Source: Pleurocapsales cyanobacterium LEGE 06147 (lineage in GTDB: Bacteria; Cyanobacteriota; Cyanobacteriia; Cyanobacteriales; Xenococcaceae). Taken from it: a DNA stretch of 33,241 nt. Shown here piece by piece: positions 8,645 through 16,622 of this stretch. Every line of letters begins with the position of its first letter. The first letter of the stretch is position 1. The stretch spans positions 1-33,241 of the forward strand of contig JADEWQ010000064.1 of NCBI GenBank assembly GCA_015207585.1, in the 5' to 3' direction. A model generated the notes under the pieces. It did not search any database. It saw nothing but the letters and a program-made list of their open reading frames with translations, and was not told the origin of the DNA. The translations under genes and the position numbers were made by a program.

Positions 8645-9499
8645 CTAAACTTTTGGTTCGACTCGTCCGTAGAAAATACCACGAATTTTTACTTCTTTAG
8701 GCTCATCAGCACCTAAGTCAGTATCAGAAGTTTGTTCGCTTTCAAAAACTCCGGCAATTTCCCCCGTAGCACCATCTACTTTGGTGACATTCAAGACAAT
8801 TTTGCCTTTGTCAGAATCCGTTCTTTTGAGGTTAGCGCGGATATATTCTTCATCATCTGCTTGTGATGGAAGTGCTACAGCGTTGTCGTAGCCAGTAGCG
8901 GCACCGCGACCTTTAGGATCGAGGAATCCAGCTCCCCGATAAGAAGGAACGTTAAATTCTCCTTCGAAATCAATAGAAGCGTTAACGGACTTCAAACCTG
9001 GCCGAGTTGTGGCAACTAATTCTTTAATAGTGAATAGGAAAGGCACTTGCTCACCACCAGGTAACTGGACTGTAATTGCCTGGAAGTCGAAACCATCCTC
9101 TTCAATGAAAGTCAGGCTTCCATCTTCATTTACTTTAAGTTGCCCACTAACTTGGTCAAGTTTTACGTTGCCTGGTGTCACTACTTTACCAGGAACAAAT
9201 TCTGCTTCTTTTCTTTTACTAGTGGGTTCTTCCTTGACAAAAAAGCTAGTTGGCTCTAAACAGAGATCTTTTATAACGTATGACGTATTAGGCTCTAGAG
9301 TAATAGAACCGCGAGCCCTTTCTGGCATCTGCGGGCAATAGTTTGCCAGACCAGTGCCGAGAACATCGTCATAGCTTCGTTGTTGAATCTTCTCGTAGGT
9401 TAATTGCTCTGTGGTGGCCGCCGTCGGACCTGCGCTACAAGCAGTTAATACACCTAAGCACAATGCCAAAAAAGCAGCAATGAATGCACGATACCTCAT
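8645..9499 (-). CDS. psbO: photosystem II manganese-stabilizing protein PsbO
   Basis: About 284 residues. PsbO is the 33-kDa extrinsic lumenal protein that stabilises the Mn4CaO5 cluster. Family landmarks: LTYEKIQ...GTGLANYCPQ; the second cysteine in KDLCLEP (the two Cys form the conserved N-terminal disulfide); FFVKEEP; the DGSLTFIEEDGFDFQ region; NVPSYRGAGFLDPKGRG; GYDNAVALP; GEIAGVFESEQ; and the C-terminal GIFYGRVEP. The ATG at 9499 is preferred to those at 9535 and 9511, because GAGG lies 6 bases before it and MRYRAF matches known PsbO starts. The leader ends LTACS, which looks like a lipobox. It carries its own terminator and appears monocistronic. Confidence 0.98.
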   Translation of the reverse strand: MRYRAFIAAFLALCLGVLTACSAGPTAATTEQLTYEKIQQRSYDDVLGTGLANYCPQMPERARGSITLEPNTSYVIKDLCLEPTSFFVKEEPTSKRKEAEFVPGKVVTPGNVKLDQVSGQLKVNEDGSLTFIEEDGFDFQAITVQLPGGEQVPFLFTIKELVATTRPGLKSVNASIDFEGEFNVPSYRGAGFLDPKGRGAATGYDNAVALPSQADDEEYIRANLKRTDSDKGKIVLNVTKVDGATGEIAGVFESEQTSDTDLGADEPKEVKIRGIFYGRVEPKV

Positions 9500-9740
9500 G
9501 GTCAACCTCATTTTGTCAATTTTAGATTTAAACATCGAGCGCGAATATAGGCAACAATAGGCTGTTAGACAAGCTTGGCTAGACTAATTGGTATCTACTG
9601 TACCAAATAGACATAACCCATAGTTCAATCAAAAAAATTCTTGTAGTTGATGTATTCTCTTAACTACAACCGAATTAAGGATAGGCTTATGATAGGGGAA
9701 AGTTTTTTAGCTATGCTCAAACAGTTACAGTAGATTGCTT

Positions 9741-10073
9741 ATGAACTATGAACGAGATTTGCATGCAAAGAATTCAAGCCCTGAATTACAAAAAATTATT
9801 GCCGATCTGAGGACTTTAGCAGAGAAACATAAACAAGATAGTTTGTTTTTGCTATGTTTATTACGAAGTCTCGAGTCTATCCATCGAGAAATCCGCATTG
9901 AAATGTTTGAATCCTCTTTACCAGACACCCGTAACGATTTGTATCAATTAGTAAAAGATATAGAGGAAAAAGGCGGATGGCCTTATATAGAGAGGATGAA
10001 ATTGCAAGATTTACTGAGAAATCTTCGAGCGAATCCAGATAATATGACCGAACCCAGTCAATATAACCCCTAA
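9741..10073 (+). CDS. small conserved-looking helical protein, unknown function
   Basis: About 110 residues from the ATG at 9741 (MNYERDLHAKNSSPEL); an in-frame TTG 6 bases upstream is less likely. The protein is predicted all-helical and soluble, with an even charge distribution. Notable stretches are LQKIIADLRTLAEKHKQDSLFLLCLLRSLESIHREIR and KDIEEKGGWPYIERMKLQDLL, read in two parts. No signal peptide, membrane segment or known motif is seen. The non-repetitive, codon-regular sequence and compact gene size support a real gene, probably a lineage-specific cyanobacterial protein. It lies between psbO and the phosphohexomutase, with its own upstream spacer. Confidence 0.75.
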   Translation: MNYERDLHAKNSSPELQKIIADLRTLAEKHKQDSLFLLCLLRSLESIHREIRIEMFESSLPDTRNDLYQLVKDIEEKGGWPYIERMKLQDLLRNLRANPDNMTEPSQYNP

Positions 10074-10169
10074 TTAAACTCAATTAAAATTATTGATTTT
10101 TCGGTTCTCAAACCATAACTCAAAGGCTAATCTAAAAAAAAGTTATTTAAGTTATTAATATTTTGTTTT

Positions 10170-11612
10170 ATGCCGTTTATTGTAAATCCGATTAAGTTTG
10201 GCACAGATGGCTGGCGCGGCGTAATTGCCGCAGACTTTACTTTTGAACGAGTAGCTATGCTTGCGCCTTTGGCGGCTGAGGTTCTAGCCGATCGTTATGG
10301 TAAAACAACAGCAAATCGTAAAATAATTGTTGGCTACGATCGCCGCTTTCTGGCAGAAAACTTCGCTAAGGTAGCAGCGGAAGCATTACAAGAAGCAGGG
10401 TTTGACGTTTTACTTTCTCAATCCTACGCTCCTACGCCGGCATTTAGTTGGGCAGCCAAAACAGAAAATGCTCTAGGGGCAATCGTGCTTACTGCCAGTC
10501 ATAACCCAGCAGCTTATTTGGGATTGAAAGTAAAGGGAGCTTTTGGGGGTTCTGTATCTCCTGAAATTACCAAGCAAATAGAAGCTTTATTATCTCAACC
10601 GCAATCTACAGCTAAAGCAGCTGGTAAAATAGAATTATTCGACCCCTGGCCTAGTTATTGTCAGGGATTACAAGCAAAAGTCAATATTGCTGCCATTAAA
10701 GAGGCAATTACTACAGGAAAGCTCAAAGTTTATGCCGATGTAATGCACGGTGCGGCGGCAAGCGGCTTGAATCGTTTGTTGAATTGTTCTATTGAAGAAC
10801 TTAACAGCGATCGCGATCCTCTGTTTGGCGATGGCGCACCCGAACCCTTACCCCGTTATCTATCGGATTTATTCCGTACAATTAAGGAGGCAGCCGAGCA
10901 ATATCCAGAGAGCATCAGAGTAGGTTTAGTTTTCGATGGAGATAGCGATCGCATTGCCGCAGTAGATGGTCAAGGAAATTTCCTCAGTTCTCAAGTTTTG
11001 ATTCCCATCCTGATCGAACACCTCGCTAAGAGAAAAGGATTTACAGGGGAAATAGTAAAAACTGTCAGCGGTTCGGATTTAATTCCTCGTCTAGCCAAAT
11101 TGTACGACCTACCCGTATACCAAACTCCTATCGGTTATAAATATATTGCCGATCGCATGTTAGCTACAGAAGTAATGATCGGTGGAGAAGAATCGGGCGG
11201 TATCGGTTACGGCACCCATATTCCAGAAAGAGATGCTTTACTTTCTGCTTTGTATGTCCTAGAAGCAATAGTAGAATCGGGTCAAGATTTAAGGGATATC
11301 TACGCCCGATTGGAAGAAAAGACAGGTTTTAGTGCTACCTACGATCGCATCGATCTGCCCCTAGCTAGTATGGAGGTACGGGCTAAGTTATTAGAACGCT
11401 TGGAAAAGGAAGCACCTAAAGAAGTAGCTGGTAAGTCTGTCGTCGATTGTCTAACTGTCGATGGTTATAAATTTAGGTTAGAAGACGATAGTTGGTTACT
11501 CATTCGTTTTAGCGGTACGGAACCAGTTTTGCGTCTTTACTGCCAGGCACAAAACCCGGTAGAGGTACGAAAAACCTTAGAATGGGCTAGAGATTGGGCA
11601 AATTCTGTTTAA
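10170..11612 (+). CDS. phosphoglucomutase/phosphomannomutase family protein
   Basis: A 480-residue alpha-D-phosphohexomutase that interconverts hexose 1- and 6-phosphates through a phosphoserine. All four active-site loops are present: the phosphoserine loop TASHNP with S110; the Mg loop DGDSDR (256-261); the sugar-binding loop GEESGG (339-344); and the phosphate-binding loop RFSGTEP (446-452). The N-terminal KFGTDGWRG is typical of the family. Whether glucose or mannose phosphate is preferred cannot be read from the sequence. Cyanobacteria usually have two or more such enzymes. It would feed glucose-1-phosphate to glycogen or nucleotide sugars in the cytosol. Confidence 0.93.
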   Translation: MPFIVNPIKFGTDGWRGVIAADFTFERVAMLAPLAAEVLADRYGKTTANRKIIVGYDRRFLAENFAKVAAEALQEAGFDVLLSQSYAPTPAFSWAAKTENALGAIVLTASHNPAAYLGLKVKGAFGGSVSPEITKQIEALLSQPQSTAKAAGKIELFDPWPSYCQGLQAKVNIAAIKEAITTGKLKVYADVMHGAAASGLNRLLNCSIEELNSDRDPLFGDGAPEPLPRYLSDLFRTIKEAAEQYPESIRVGLVFDGDSDRIAAVDGQGNFLSSQVLIPILIEHLAKRKGFTGEIVKTVSGSDLIPRLAKLYDLPVYQTPIGYKYIADRMLATEVMIGGEESGGIGYGTHIPERDALLSALYVLEAIVESGQDLRDIYARLEEKTGFSATYDRIDLPLASMEVRAKLLERLEKEAPKEVAGKSVVDCLTVDGYKFRLEDDSWLLIRFSGTEPVLRLYCQAQNPVEVRKTLEWARDWANSV

Positions 11613-11614
11613 TA

Positions 11615-11638
11615 CAGTCACCAGTCATCAGTCACCAG
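11615..11638 (+). repeat. two direct copies of CAGTCACCAG
   Basis: CAGTCACCAG occurs at 11615-11624 and 11629-11638, with GGTGGCTG at 11686-11693 as an imperfect inverted partner. It is short spacer repeat material between the phosphohexomutase and rdgB. The same 10-mer forms the longest stem of the RNA element at 2697-2727. Confidence 0.5.
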
Positions 11639-11722
11639 GTTTTAGGTTAAATAATCATTCACTTACCACCTAATAACTGACAATTGGTGGCTGATTACCT
11701 CGGATAATTAGGTAACCAACCA

Positions 11723-12292
11723 ATGAGAAAGTTAATTGTTGCTACGGGTAATCCCGGTAAGCTGCGAGAGATGCAGGAGTATCTAACGGGTTTGAACTGG
11801 AAATTACAGTTAAAGCCTGCGGAGATAGAGATAGAAGAAACAGGGGCTACTTTTATGGAGAATGCTTGCTTAAAAGCGTCCCAAGTAGCAAAAGCAGTTG
11901 GAGAATGGGCGATCGCCGATGATTCGGGGTTGGCTGTGGACGCGCTAGATGGCGCACCCGGTATTTATTCGGCGCGTTATGGCAAGACAGATAAAGAAAG
12001 GATTGAAAGATTGCTAAAAGAATTAGGGCAACAGAAAAATAGAAAGGCTAAGTTTATCTGTGCCGTGGCGATCGCTCGTCTGGATGGTTCCATTGCTTTA
12101 CAGACTGAAGGAGTATGTCTCGGGGAAATTGTTGATTCCCCTCGCGGTGAGGGTGGATTTGGTTACGATCCAATTTTTTATGTCCCCCAAATGCAGCAAA
12201 CTTTTGCCGAAATGTCACCGCAAGTGAAGGGTGAGGTGAGTCATCGAGGGAAGGCTTTTGAGCAATTGTTGCCTCGGTTGCAAGAAATTTGA
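11723..12292 (+). CDS. rdgB: XTP/dITP pyrophosphatase (HAM1/RdgB)
   Basis: A 189-residue enzyme that hydrolyses non-canonical purine triphosphates (XTP, ITP, dITP) to monophosphate and pyrophosphate and so keeps them out of DNA and RNA. Motifs of the family: ATGNPGKLREM at residues 7-17; the Glu/Asn-containing ATFMENACLKA; ADDSGL (65-70) with the catalytic Asp pair; GAPGIYSARYG; GGFGYDPIFY near 150; and SHRGKAF near the C-terminus. The length is normal. It is about 110 bases downstream of the phosphohexomutase on the same strand, with repeats between them, so co-transcription is uncertain. Confidence 0.97.
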   Translation: MRKLIVATGNPGKLREMQEYLTGLNWKLQLKPAEIEIEETGATFMENACLKASQVAKAVGEWAIADDSGLAVDALDGAPGIYSARYGKTDKERIERLLKELGQQKNRKAKFICAVAIARLDGSIALQTEGVCLGEIVDSPRGEGGFGYDPIFYVPQMQQTFAEMSPQVKGEVSHRGKAFEQLLPRLQEI

Positions 12293-12302
12293 TTTTTTCT
12301 CT

Positions 12303-12355
12303 CGCCAAGGCGCAAAGGGCGCAAAATTTTTCTTGGCGTACTTTGCGCCTTGGCG
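12303..12355. repeat. 15-bp perfect inverted repeat after rdgB
   Basis: CGCCAAGGCGCAAAG (12303-12317) is mirrored exactly by CTTTGCGCCTTGGCG (12341-12355). The loop holds a related GCGCAAAATTTTTCTTGGCG stretch. Palindromes built from GCGCAAAG units are typical dispersed intergenic repeats in cyanobacteria. Placed 10 bases after the rdgB stop, it may also end or stabilise the rdgB transcript, although no T-run follows. Confidence 0.65.
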
Positions 12356-12442
12356 TGAGGCTAATTTCTAGCTAAGGTCGTTGGGAGAGTGTCAAACTAG
12401 TAATTGTACAGAACTAATTTCCTGGTTTTTTAGCAATAATTA

Positions 12443-14356
12443 ATGAAACTCGACCCTAAAATCCCTCCTGGCAGACTGCAAGATAAATGGGATTATTACA
12501 AAGACCACTGCCAGCTAGTAAGTCCGGCAAATAAACGCAAATACAACATCCTCATTGTCGGTACGGGTTTGGCAGGGGCTTCGGCTGCCGCTACTCTAGC
12601 AGAATTGGGTTATAACGTTAAGAGTTTTTGTATCCAAGATTCTCCCCGTCGCGCCCACAGTATTGCCGCCCAAGGGGGAATTAATGCCGCTAAAAACTAT
12701 CCGAATGATGGGGATACAGTTTGGCGTTTGTTCTACGACACGATCAAAGGCGGTGACTATCGTTCCCGCGAAGCTAATGTTTACCGTCTGGCACAGATTA
12801 GTAATAGTATTATCGACCAGTGCGTCGCCCAGGGCGTACCCTTTGCCAGAGAATATGGGGGGCTGCTTGCCAATCGTTCCTTTGGTGGGGCGCAGGTATC
12901 CCGTACTTTTTATGCTAGGGGACAAACGGGACAACAGTTACTGTTAGGGGCTTACAGTGCCATGTCCCGTCAAATTGAAGCAGGTAAAATCCAGATGTTT
13001 CCCCGTCGCGAAATGTTGGACTTGGTAGTAATTGACGGTAAAGCGAGGGGAATTGTCGTCCGTAACCTGATAACGGGAGACATCGAACGCTACGCCGGAG
13101 ATGCAGTATTGCTATGTACGGGAGGCTATAGCAATGTTTTTTATCTTTCTACCAATGCCAAAAACTCCAATGTTACGGCGGCTTGGCGGTGTTATAAGCG
13201 AGGCGCTTTTTTTGCCAATCCCTGTTTTACCCAAATTCATCCTACCTGTATTCCCGTTTCTGGGGATTATCAATCGAAATTGACTCTTATGAGTGAGGGG
13301 TTGCGCAATGATGGACGAGTTTGGGTACCCAAGCAATCGGGGGATAAACGCCATCCCAACCAGATTCCTGAAGCAGAAAGAGATTATTACTTAGAAACCA
13401 GATATCCTAGCTTTGGCAATCTCGTTCCCCGCGATGTTGCCTCTCGCAACGCTAAACAAGTAACCGATGAGGGAAGAGGAGTAGGCGAAACGGGATTAGC
13501 TGTCTATCTAGATTTTCGAGATGCGATCGCGAAGTTAGGTAAAAAGGCGATCGCCGAACGTTACGATAATCTTTTCCAGATGTACGAACGCATCACTGCT
13601 GAAAATCCTTATGAAGTACCGATGCGCATCTATCCTGCCGTTCACTACACTATGGGCGGTTTGTGGGTAGATTACAATCTGATGAGTACGATTCCTGGGT
13701 TGCACGTACTCGGAGAAGCTAACTTTTCCGATCACGGTGCCAATCGTTTGGGGGCGAGTGCCTTAATGCAAGGTTTAGCCGATGGTTATTTTATAATTCC
13801 CTATACTCTCGGTAATTATTTGGCAACGACGGAATTAATTCCTATAGATATTAATAACCCTTCTTTTGCCGAAGCCGAAGCAACCGTCAAAACTAAAACC
13901 GAAAAGCTTCTCAGTATTGAGGGAGAGAAAACCGTGATGGAATTTCATCGCCAATTAGGGAAGCTTGTTTGGGATTATGTAGGGATGTCTCGCCATCGGG
14001 AAGGATTAGAATATGTTATTGGCGCGATCGCTTCCTTGCGCGAAGAATACTGGCAAAATGTGAAAGTTGCTGGTAGTAGCGATAATCTCAATAAAAACCT
14101 CGAATTTGCGGGTAGAGTTGCCGATTTTCTCGAATTAGGCGAACTAATGGCACGAGATGCCCTACAACGAGAAGAATCCTGTGGCGGTCATTTTCGAGAA
14201 GAATACCAAACTCCAGAAGGAGAAGCCCAGCGAGATGACGAACATTTTGCTTATGTAGCTGCCTGGCAGTATCGGGGAGACGAACAAATTCCCCTTATGC
14301 ATGAGGAAGAGTTAAAGTTCGAGAACGTTAAGTTGACTCAACGTAGCTATAAGTAG
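12443..14356 (+). CDS. sdhA: succinate dehydrogenase/fumarate reductase flavoprotein subunit
   Basis: A 637-residue FAD-binding subunit of succinate:quinone oxidoreductase. The dinucleotide loop is [15 protein letters not shown] (37-50). The FAD-linking His is H72, in [14 protein letters not shown]. Catalytic features include HPTCIP, the [12 protein letters not shown] region, [24 protein letters not shown] and [14 protein letters not shown]. The C-terminal domain contains [12 protein letters not shown]. The overall pattern matches the SdhA type of Bacillus and cyanobacteria rather than E. coli SdhA. In cyanobacteria it links succinate oxidation to the thylakoid plastoquinone pool. The iron-sulfur subunit gene is not adjacent. 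No clear ribosome binding site precedes the ATG. Confidence 0.95.
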   Translation: MKLDPKIPPGRLQDKWDYYKDHCQLVSPANKRKYNILIVGTGLAGASAAATLAELGYNVKSFCIQDSPRRAHSIAAQGGINAAKNYPNDGDTVWRLFYDTIKGGDYRSREANVYRLAQISNSIIDQCVAQGVPFAREYGGLLANRSFGGAQVSRTFYARGQTGQQLLLGAYSAMSRQIEAGKIQMFPRREMLDLVVIDGKARGIVVRNLITGDIERYAGDAVLLCTGGYSNVFYLSTNAKNSNVTAAWRCYKRGAFFANPCFTQIHPTCIPVSGDYQSKLTLMSEGLRNDGRVWVPKQSGDKRHPNQIPEAERDYYLETRYPSFGNLVPRDVASRNAKQVTDEGRGVGETGLAVYLDFRDAIAKLGKKAIAERYDNLFQMYERITAENPYEVPMRIYPAVHYTMGGLWVDYNLMSTIPGLHVLGEANFSDHGANRLGASALMQGLADGYFIIPYTLGNYLATTELIPIDINNPSFAEAEATVKTKTEKLLSIEGEKTVMEFHRQLGKLVWDYVGMSRHREGLEYVIGAIASLREEYWQNVKVAGSSDNLNKNLEFAGRVADFLELGELMARDALQREESCGGHFREEYQTPEGEAQRDDEHFAYVAAWQYRGDEQIPLMHEEELKFENVKLTQRSYK

Positions 14357-14388
14357 TTAGCTGGCTTTTCATCAGTGCTGCATCATGG

Positions 14389-15030
14389 ATGTATACTCAT
14401 AGAAAATTCATGAATGATAGAAGTCAATATCTTCTGAAACTGGCAAAGTGCAACGTAAAAGTTGATATTGCCAACCTAAAGGTCAAAGCAAAGCTGTATG
14501 GAAAAGCGATCGTCATGGGAAAAATTGTTGTCCAAGAAAACGATATTCCAAGTACAAGTCTGGCAATGCGTTCGTTACCGCACATCGATTTTGCTGATGC
14601 GTTTAAATCCCAGCTTCCAGGAAATCAACCTCAGAATATAGATTCAGTTACGCGAGCAATCTTTTTGAAGATGCCTGAGTGGATAACAGGATTGTTGGAG
14701 TTACGCAACATAATTGTTCGTCCATTGGGCTTGAAAACAACGATCGATCCAAATCCACCCAGCGATCGAGATAAACTTAAGCCAGGGGTTACAGTTGGTG
14801 TATTCGAGGTGCTTGACCGCAGGCTAGATGAAATCATGCTAGGTGAGGATGATAAGCACCTGGATTATCGGGTTTCCGTTCAATTAGAGCGTCAGGGGAA
14901 AGCCTGCTGGGTCATTGTTTCAACTGTGGTGCAATTCAATAATTGGCTAGGTCGCGCTTATTTTGTTCCAGTCAAACCAGTGCATAAGATCATTATTCCA
15001 GCCATGATGAGATATGGCTTGGAGAATTAA
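14389..15030 (+). CDS. DUF2867 family protein
   Basis: Up to 213 residues. The DUF2867 core covers about residue 50 to the end: HIDFADAFK, the helix PEWITGLLELRNIIVRPLGLKT, the strand pair EIMLGEDDKHLDYRVSVQLE, and the closing LGRAYFVPVKPVHKIIIPAMM. This pattern is well recognisable. Biochemical function is unknown for the family; the fold suggests a small-molecule-binding cavity. The start is uncertain: ATG codons at 14389, 14410 and 14515 are all possible and none has a good ribosome binding site; the domain would allow the last. It is the first of three same-strand genes (14.4-16.5 kb) and begins 32 bases after sdhA. Confidence 0.8.
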   Translation: MYTHRKFMNDRSQYLLKLAKCNVKVDIANLKVKAKLYGKAIVMGKIVVQENDIPSTSLAMRSLPHIDFADAFKSQLPGNQPQNIDSVTRAIFLKMPEWITGLLELRNIIVRPLGLKTTIDPNPPSDRDKLKPGVTVGVFEVLDRRLDEIMLGEDDKHLDYRVSVQLERQGKACWVIVSTVVQFNNWLGRAYFVPVKPVHKIIIPAMMRYGLEN

Positions 15031-15074
15031 TAAGCAATTCGTCGTGCCAAGTATCATAATAGTGCTGTTCCGTT

Positions 15075-15140
15075 TAAGGATTGTAGCTGATTTCTACGAT
15101 CGCTTCTCCTTGACGCAATTGTTCTAAGGCATCAGGTAGA
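15075..15140 (-). pseudogene. possible C-terminal gene fragment, antisense to flanking genes
   Basis: Read on the minus strand, the spacer encodes a very protein-like tail (ILPDALEQLRQGEAIVEIS, then YNP and a TAA stop at 15077-15075). There is no start codon, and the frame continues upstream only as shadow of the histidine phosphatase. It looks like the surviving end of a gene removed or overwritten at this junction. I cannot name the family. Chance remains possible for a stretch this short. Confidence 0.28.
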
Positions 15141-15752
15141 ATGACAGTCAGAAGTTGTCTCAAATTGCGATTTGTGAAGTACTTTAAAGAATCTGCATGT
15201 ATAGTCTTAGTGAGGCATGGAAAACCTACAATTCTACCACAAGAGTGGATTAGCGGTCGTGAATTACCTCAATTTGCGAATCGATATCAAGCAGCAGGTA
15301 TTCTTAGTAGTTCTCTACCCCCAGAAAATGTCAGGACACTTGCTCGATCGGCTAAGATGGTTTTCACTAGTGATATTTTTCGTGCCGTGCACTCTGCCCA
15401 AATCCTTGAGCCTACTGTTACCCCTGTAAGCAATTCCATCTTTCGGGAAATAGAGTTTTGGTTCGAGTTTCCAAGCAATCTTCGATTACCAGCCCAAATC
15501 TGGATTATTCTCGCTAGATTGCTCTGGGATTTTGGTTATTCCCATCACTCCCAATCTCAGGTTGATGCTAAAGAGCAGGCTAAAAAAGCGGCTGTATTCT
15601 TAGAGCAGCAATCCTGTGAGGCTGGCTCTGTAGTCTTAGTTGGTCACGGTATTACAAACCTGTTCATTGCTAGAGAGTTGAAAAAGCTAGGATGGCGTGG
15701 TCCTCGAATTCCTAATATGGCACACTGGGGTTGTACAATTTACAGTCTGTAA
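15141..15752 (+). CDS. histidine phosphatase superfamily protein
   Basis: A 203-residue protein of the phosphoglycerate-mutase-like fold. The phospho-accepting RHG motif is at R25-H26-G27 in IVLVRHGKP. The second Arg is R81 in SDIFRAVHSA, the likely general acid is E103 in FREIEF, and the second His is H169 in VVLVGHGITN. The core is therefore intact and probably active. The substrate is unknown. Residues about 108-135 (LRLPAQIWIILARLLWDFGY) are an unusually hydrophobic insert seen in some members. A GTG at 15174 is an alternative start nearer the first strand. It lies between DUF2867 and the amidotransferase-like gene on the same strand. Confidence 0.87.
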   Translation: MTVRSCLKLRFVKYFKESACIVLVRHGKPTILPQEWISGRELPQFANRYQAAGILSSSLPPENVRTLARSAKMVFTSDIFRAVHSAQILEPTVTPVSNSIFREIEFWFEFPSNLRLPAQIWIILARLLWDFGYSHHSQSQVDAKEQAKKAAVFLEQQSCEAGSVVLVGHGITNLFIARELKKLGWRGPRIPNMAHWGCTIYSL

Positions 15753-15815
15753 ATAATCGGTTGGGCATTCAGTAGTAAGTTGGTTTGCAGAAGTCGTATG
15801 GGTTGTGAAGGAATT

Positions 15816-16517
15816 ATGAAGAAAAAAGTTGCCCTTCTAGGAGAGTACACTCCAACGTTTCAACCCCACATCTCGACAGGTAAAGCTATTGAGCATTCAT
15901 GCTCATTGTTGTCGGTCGATCTTGAAGGAGTTTGGGTTTCAACTGAAAATATTAGTGATTCACTCTTTGATGTTTATTCTGGAATTTGGGTTGCCCCTGG
16001 TAGTCCTTACAAAAATATGGACAAGACGCTCTGGGCAATTCGTTATGCTCGTGAGAATGGCATTCCTTGTATCGGTACATGTGGCGGCTTTCAGCACATC
16101 ATCATTGAGTATACCCGCAACGTTCTAGGGTTTAAAGATGCCCAACACGCAGAGTACGATCCCTACGCCTCTGCACTTTTTATTTCTAAGCTTGACTGCT
16201 CACTGGTTGGGCGGGAAATGACCTTGAACTTTGTAGCGGAGTCGCACGTTGCAACCATTTATGGAGCGTTAACAGCGATCGAGCAATATTATTGCAATTT
16301 TGGGGTCAATCCTGAGTATATTCCACTTCTAAAGAATAGTTCTTTAAAGATTACAGGTTCGGATCGGGAGGGTGAAGTGCGAGTAATTGAGCTTTCCGCT
16401 CATCCATTCTTCATTGGGACATTGTTTGTGCCTCAAGCTCGTTCAACTGCTGAAATTCCCCATCCTTTGGTTACAGCATTTTTGAAGGTGATAGTTGAGA
16501 ATAGCAGCCCCACCTAG
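15816..16517 (+). CDS. CTP synthase C-terminal region-related protein (class I amidotransferase fold)
   Basis: About 233 residues from the ATG at 15816, preceded closely by GAAGGA; a TTG-type start 36 bases upstream is less likely. The protein starts like the CTP synthase glutaminase domain (KKKVALLGEYTPTFQPH) and has the nucleophile elbow GTCGGFQH with C89. The usual CTP synthase FHPE pair is replaced: HPFFIGTLFVPQ (196-207) has Val and Gln where the catalytic His and Glu should be. It is thus unlikely to be an ordinary glutaminase. This matches the family annotated as CTP synthase C-terminal region-related (seleno)protein, in which the active Cys can be selenocysteine; a redox or thiol role is an inference. 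Confidence 0.85.
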   Translation: MKKKVALLGEYTPTFQPHISTGKAIEHSCSLLSVDLEGVWVSTENISDSLFDVYSGIWVAPGSPYKNMDKTLWAIRYARENGIPCIGTCGGFQHIIIEYTRNVLGFKDAQHAEYDPYASALFISKLDCSLVGREMTLNFVAESHVATIYGALTAIEQYYCNFGVNPEYIPLLKNSSLKITGSDREGEVRVIELSAHPFFIGTLFVPQARSTAEIPHPLVTAFLKVIVENSSPT

Positions 16518-16622
16518 ATATCTTCAGTCAGTGTAAATAAACTTTGATAGGATTAATTCTACTTAATGGGTTGCCATTCCTTTCTGTAGTAGACTCGGAA
16601 GGGAAGCACGACAAAATCAAAC

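Noticed and set aside
9009-9341. 110-codon open frame on the strand opposite psbO
   Set aside because: It lies entirely within psbO, is Ser/Pro/Leu-rich as expected for a shadow frame, and has no ribosome binding site.
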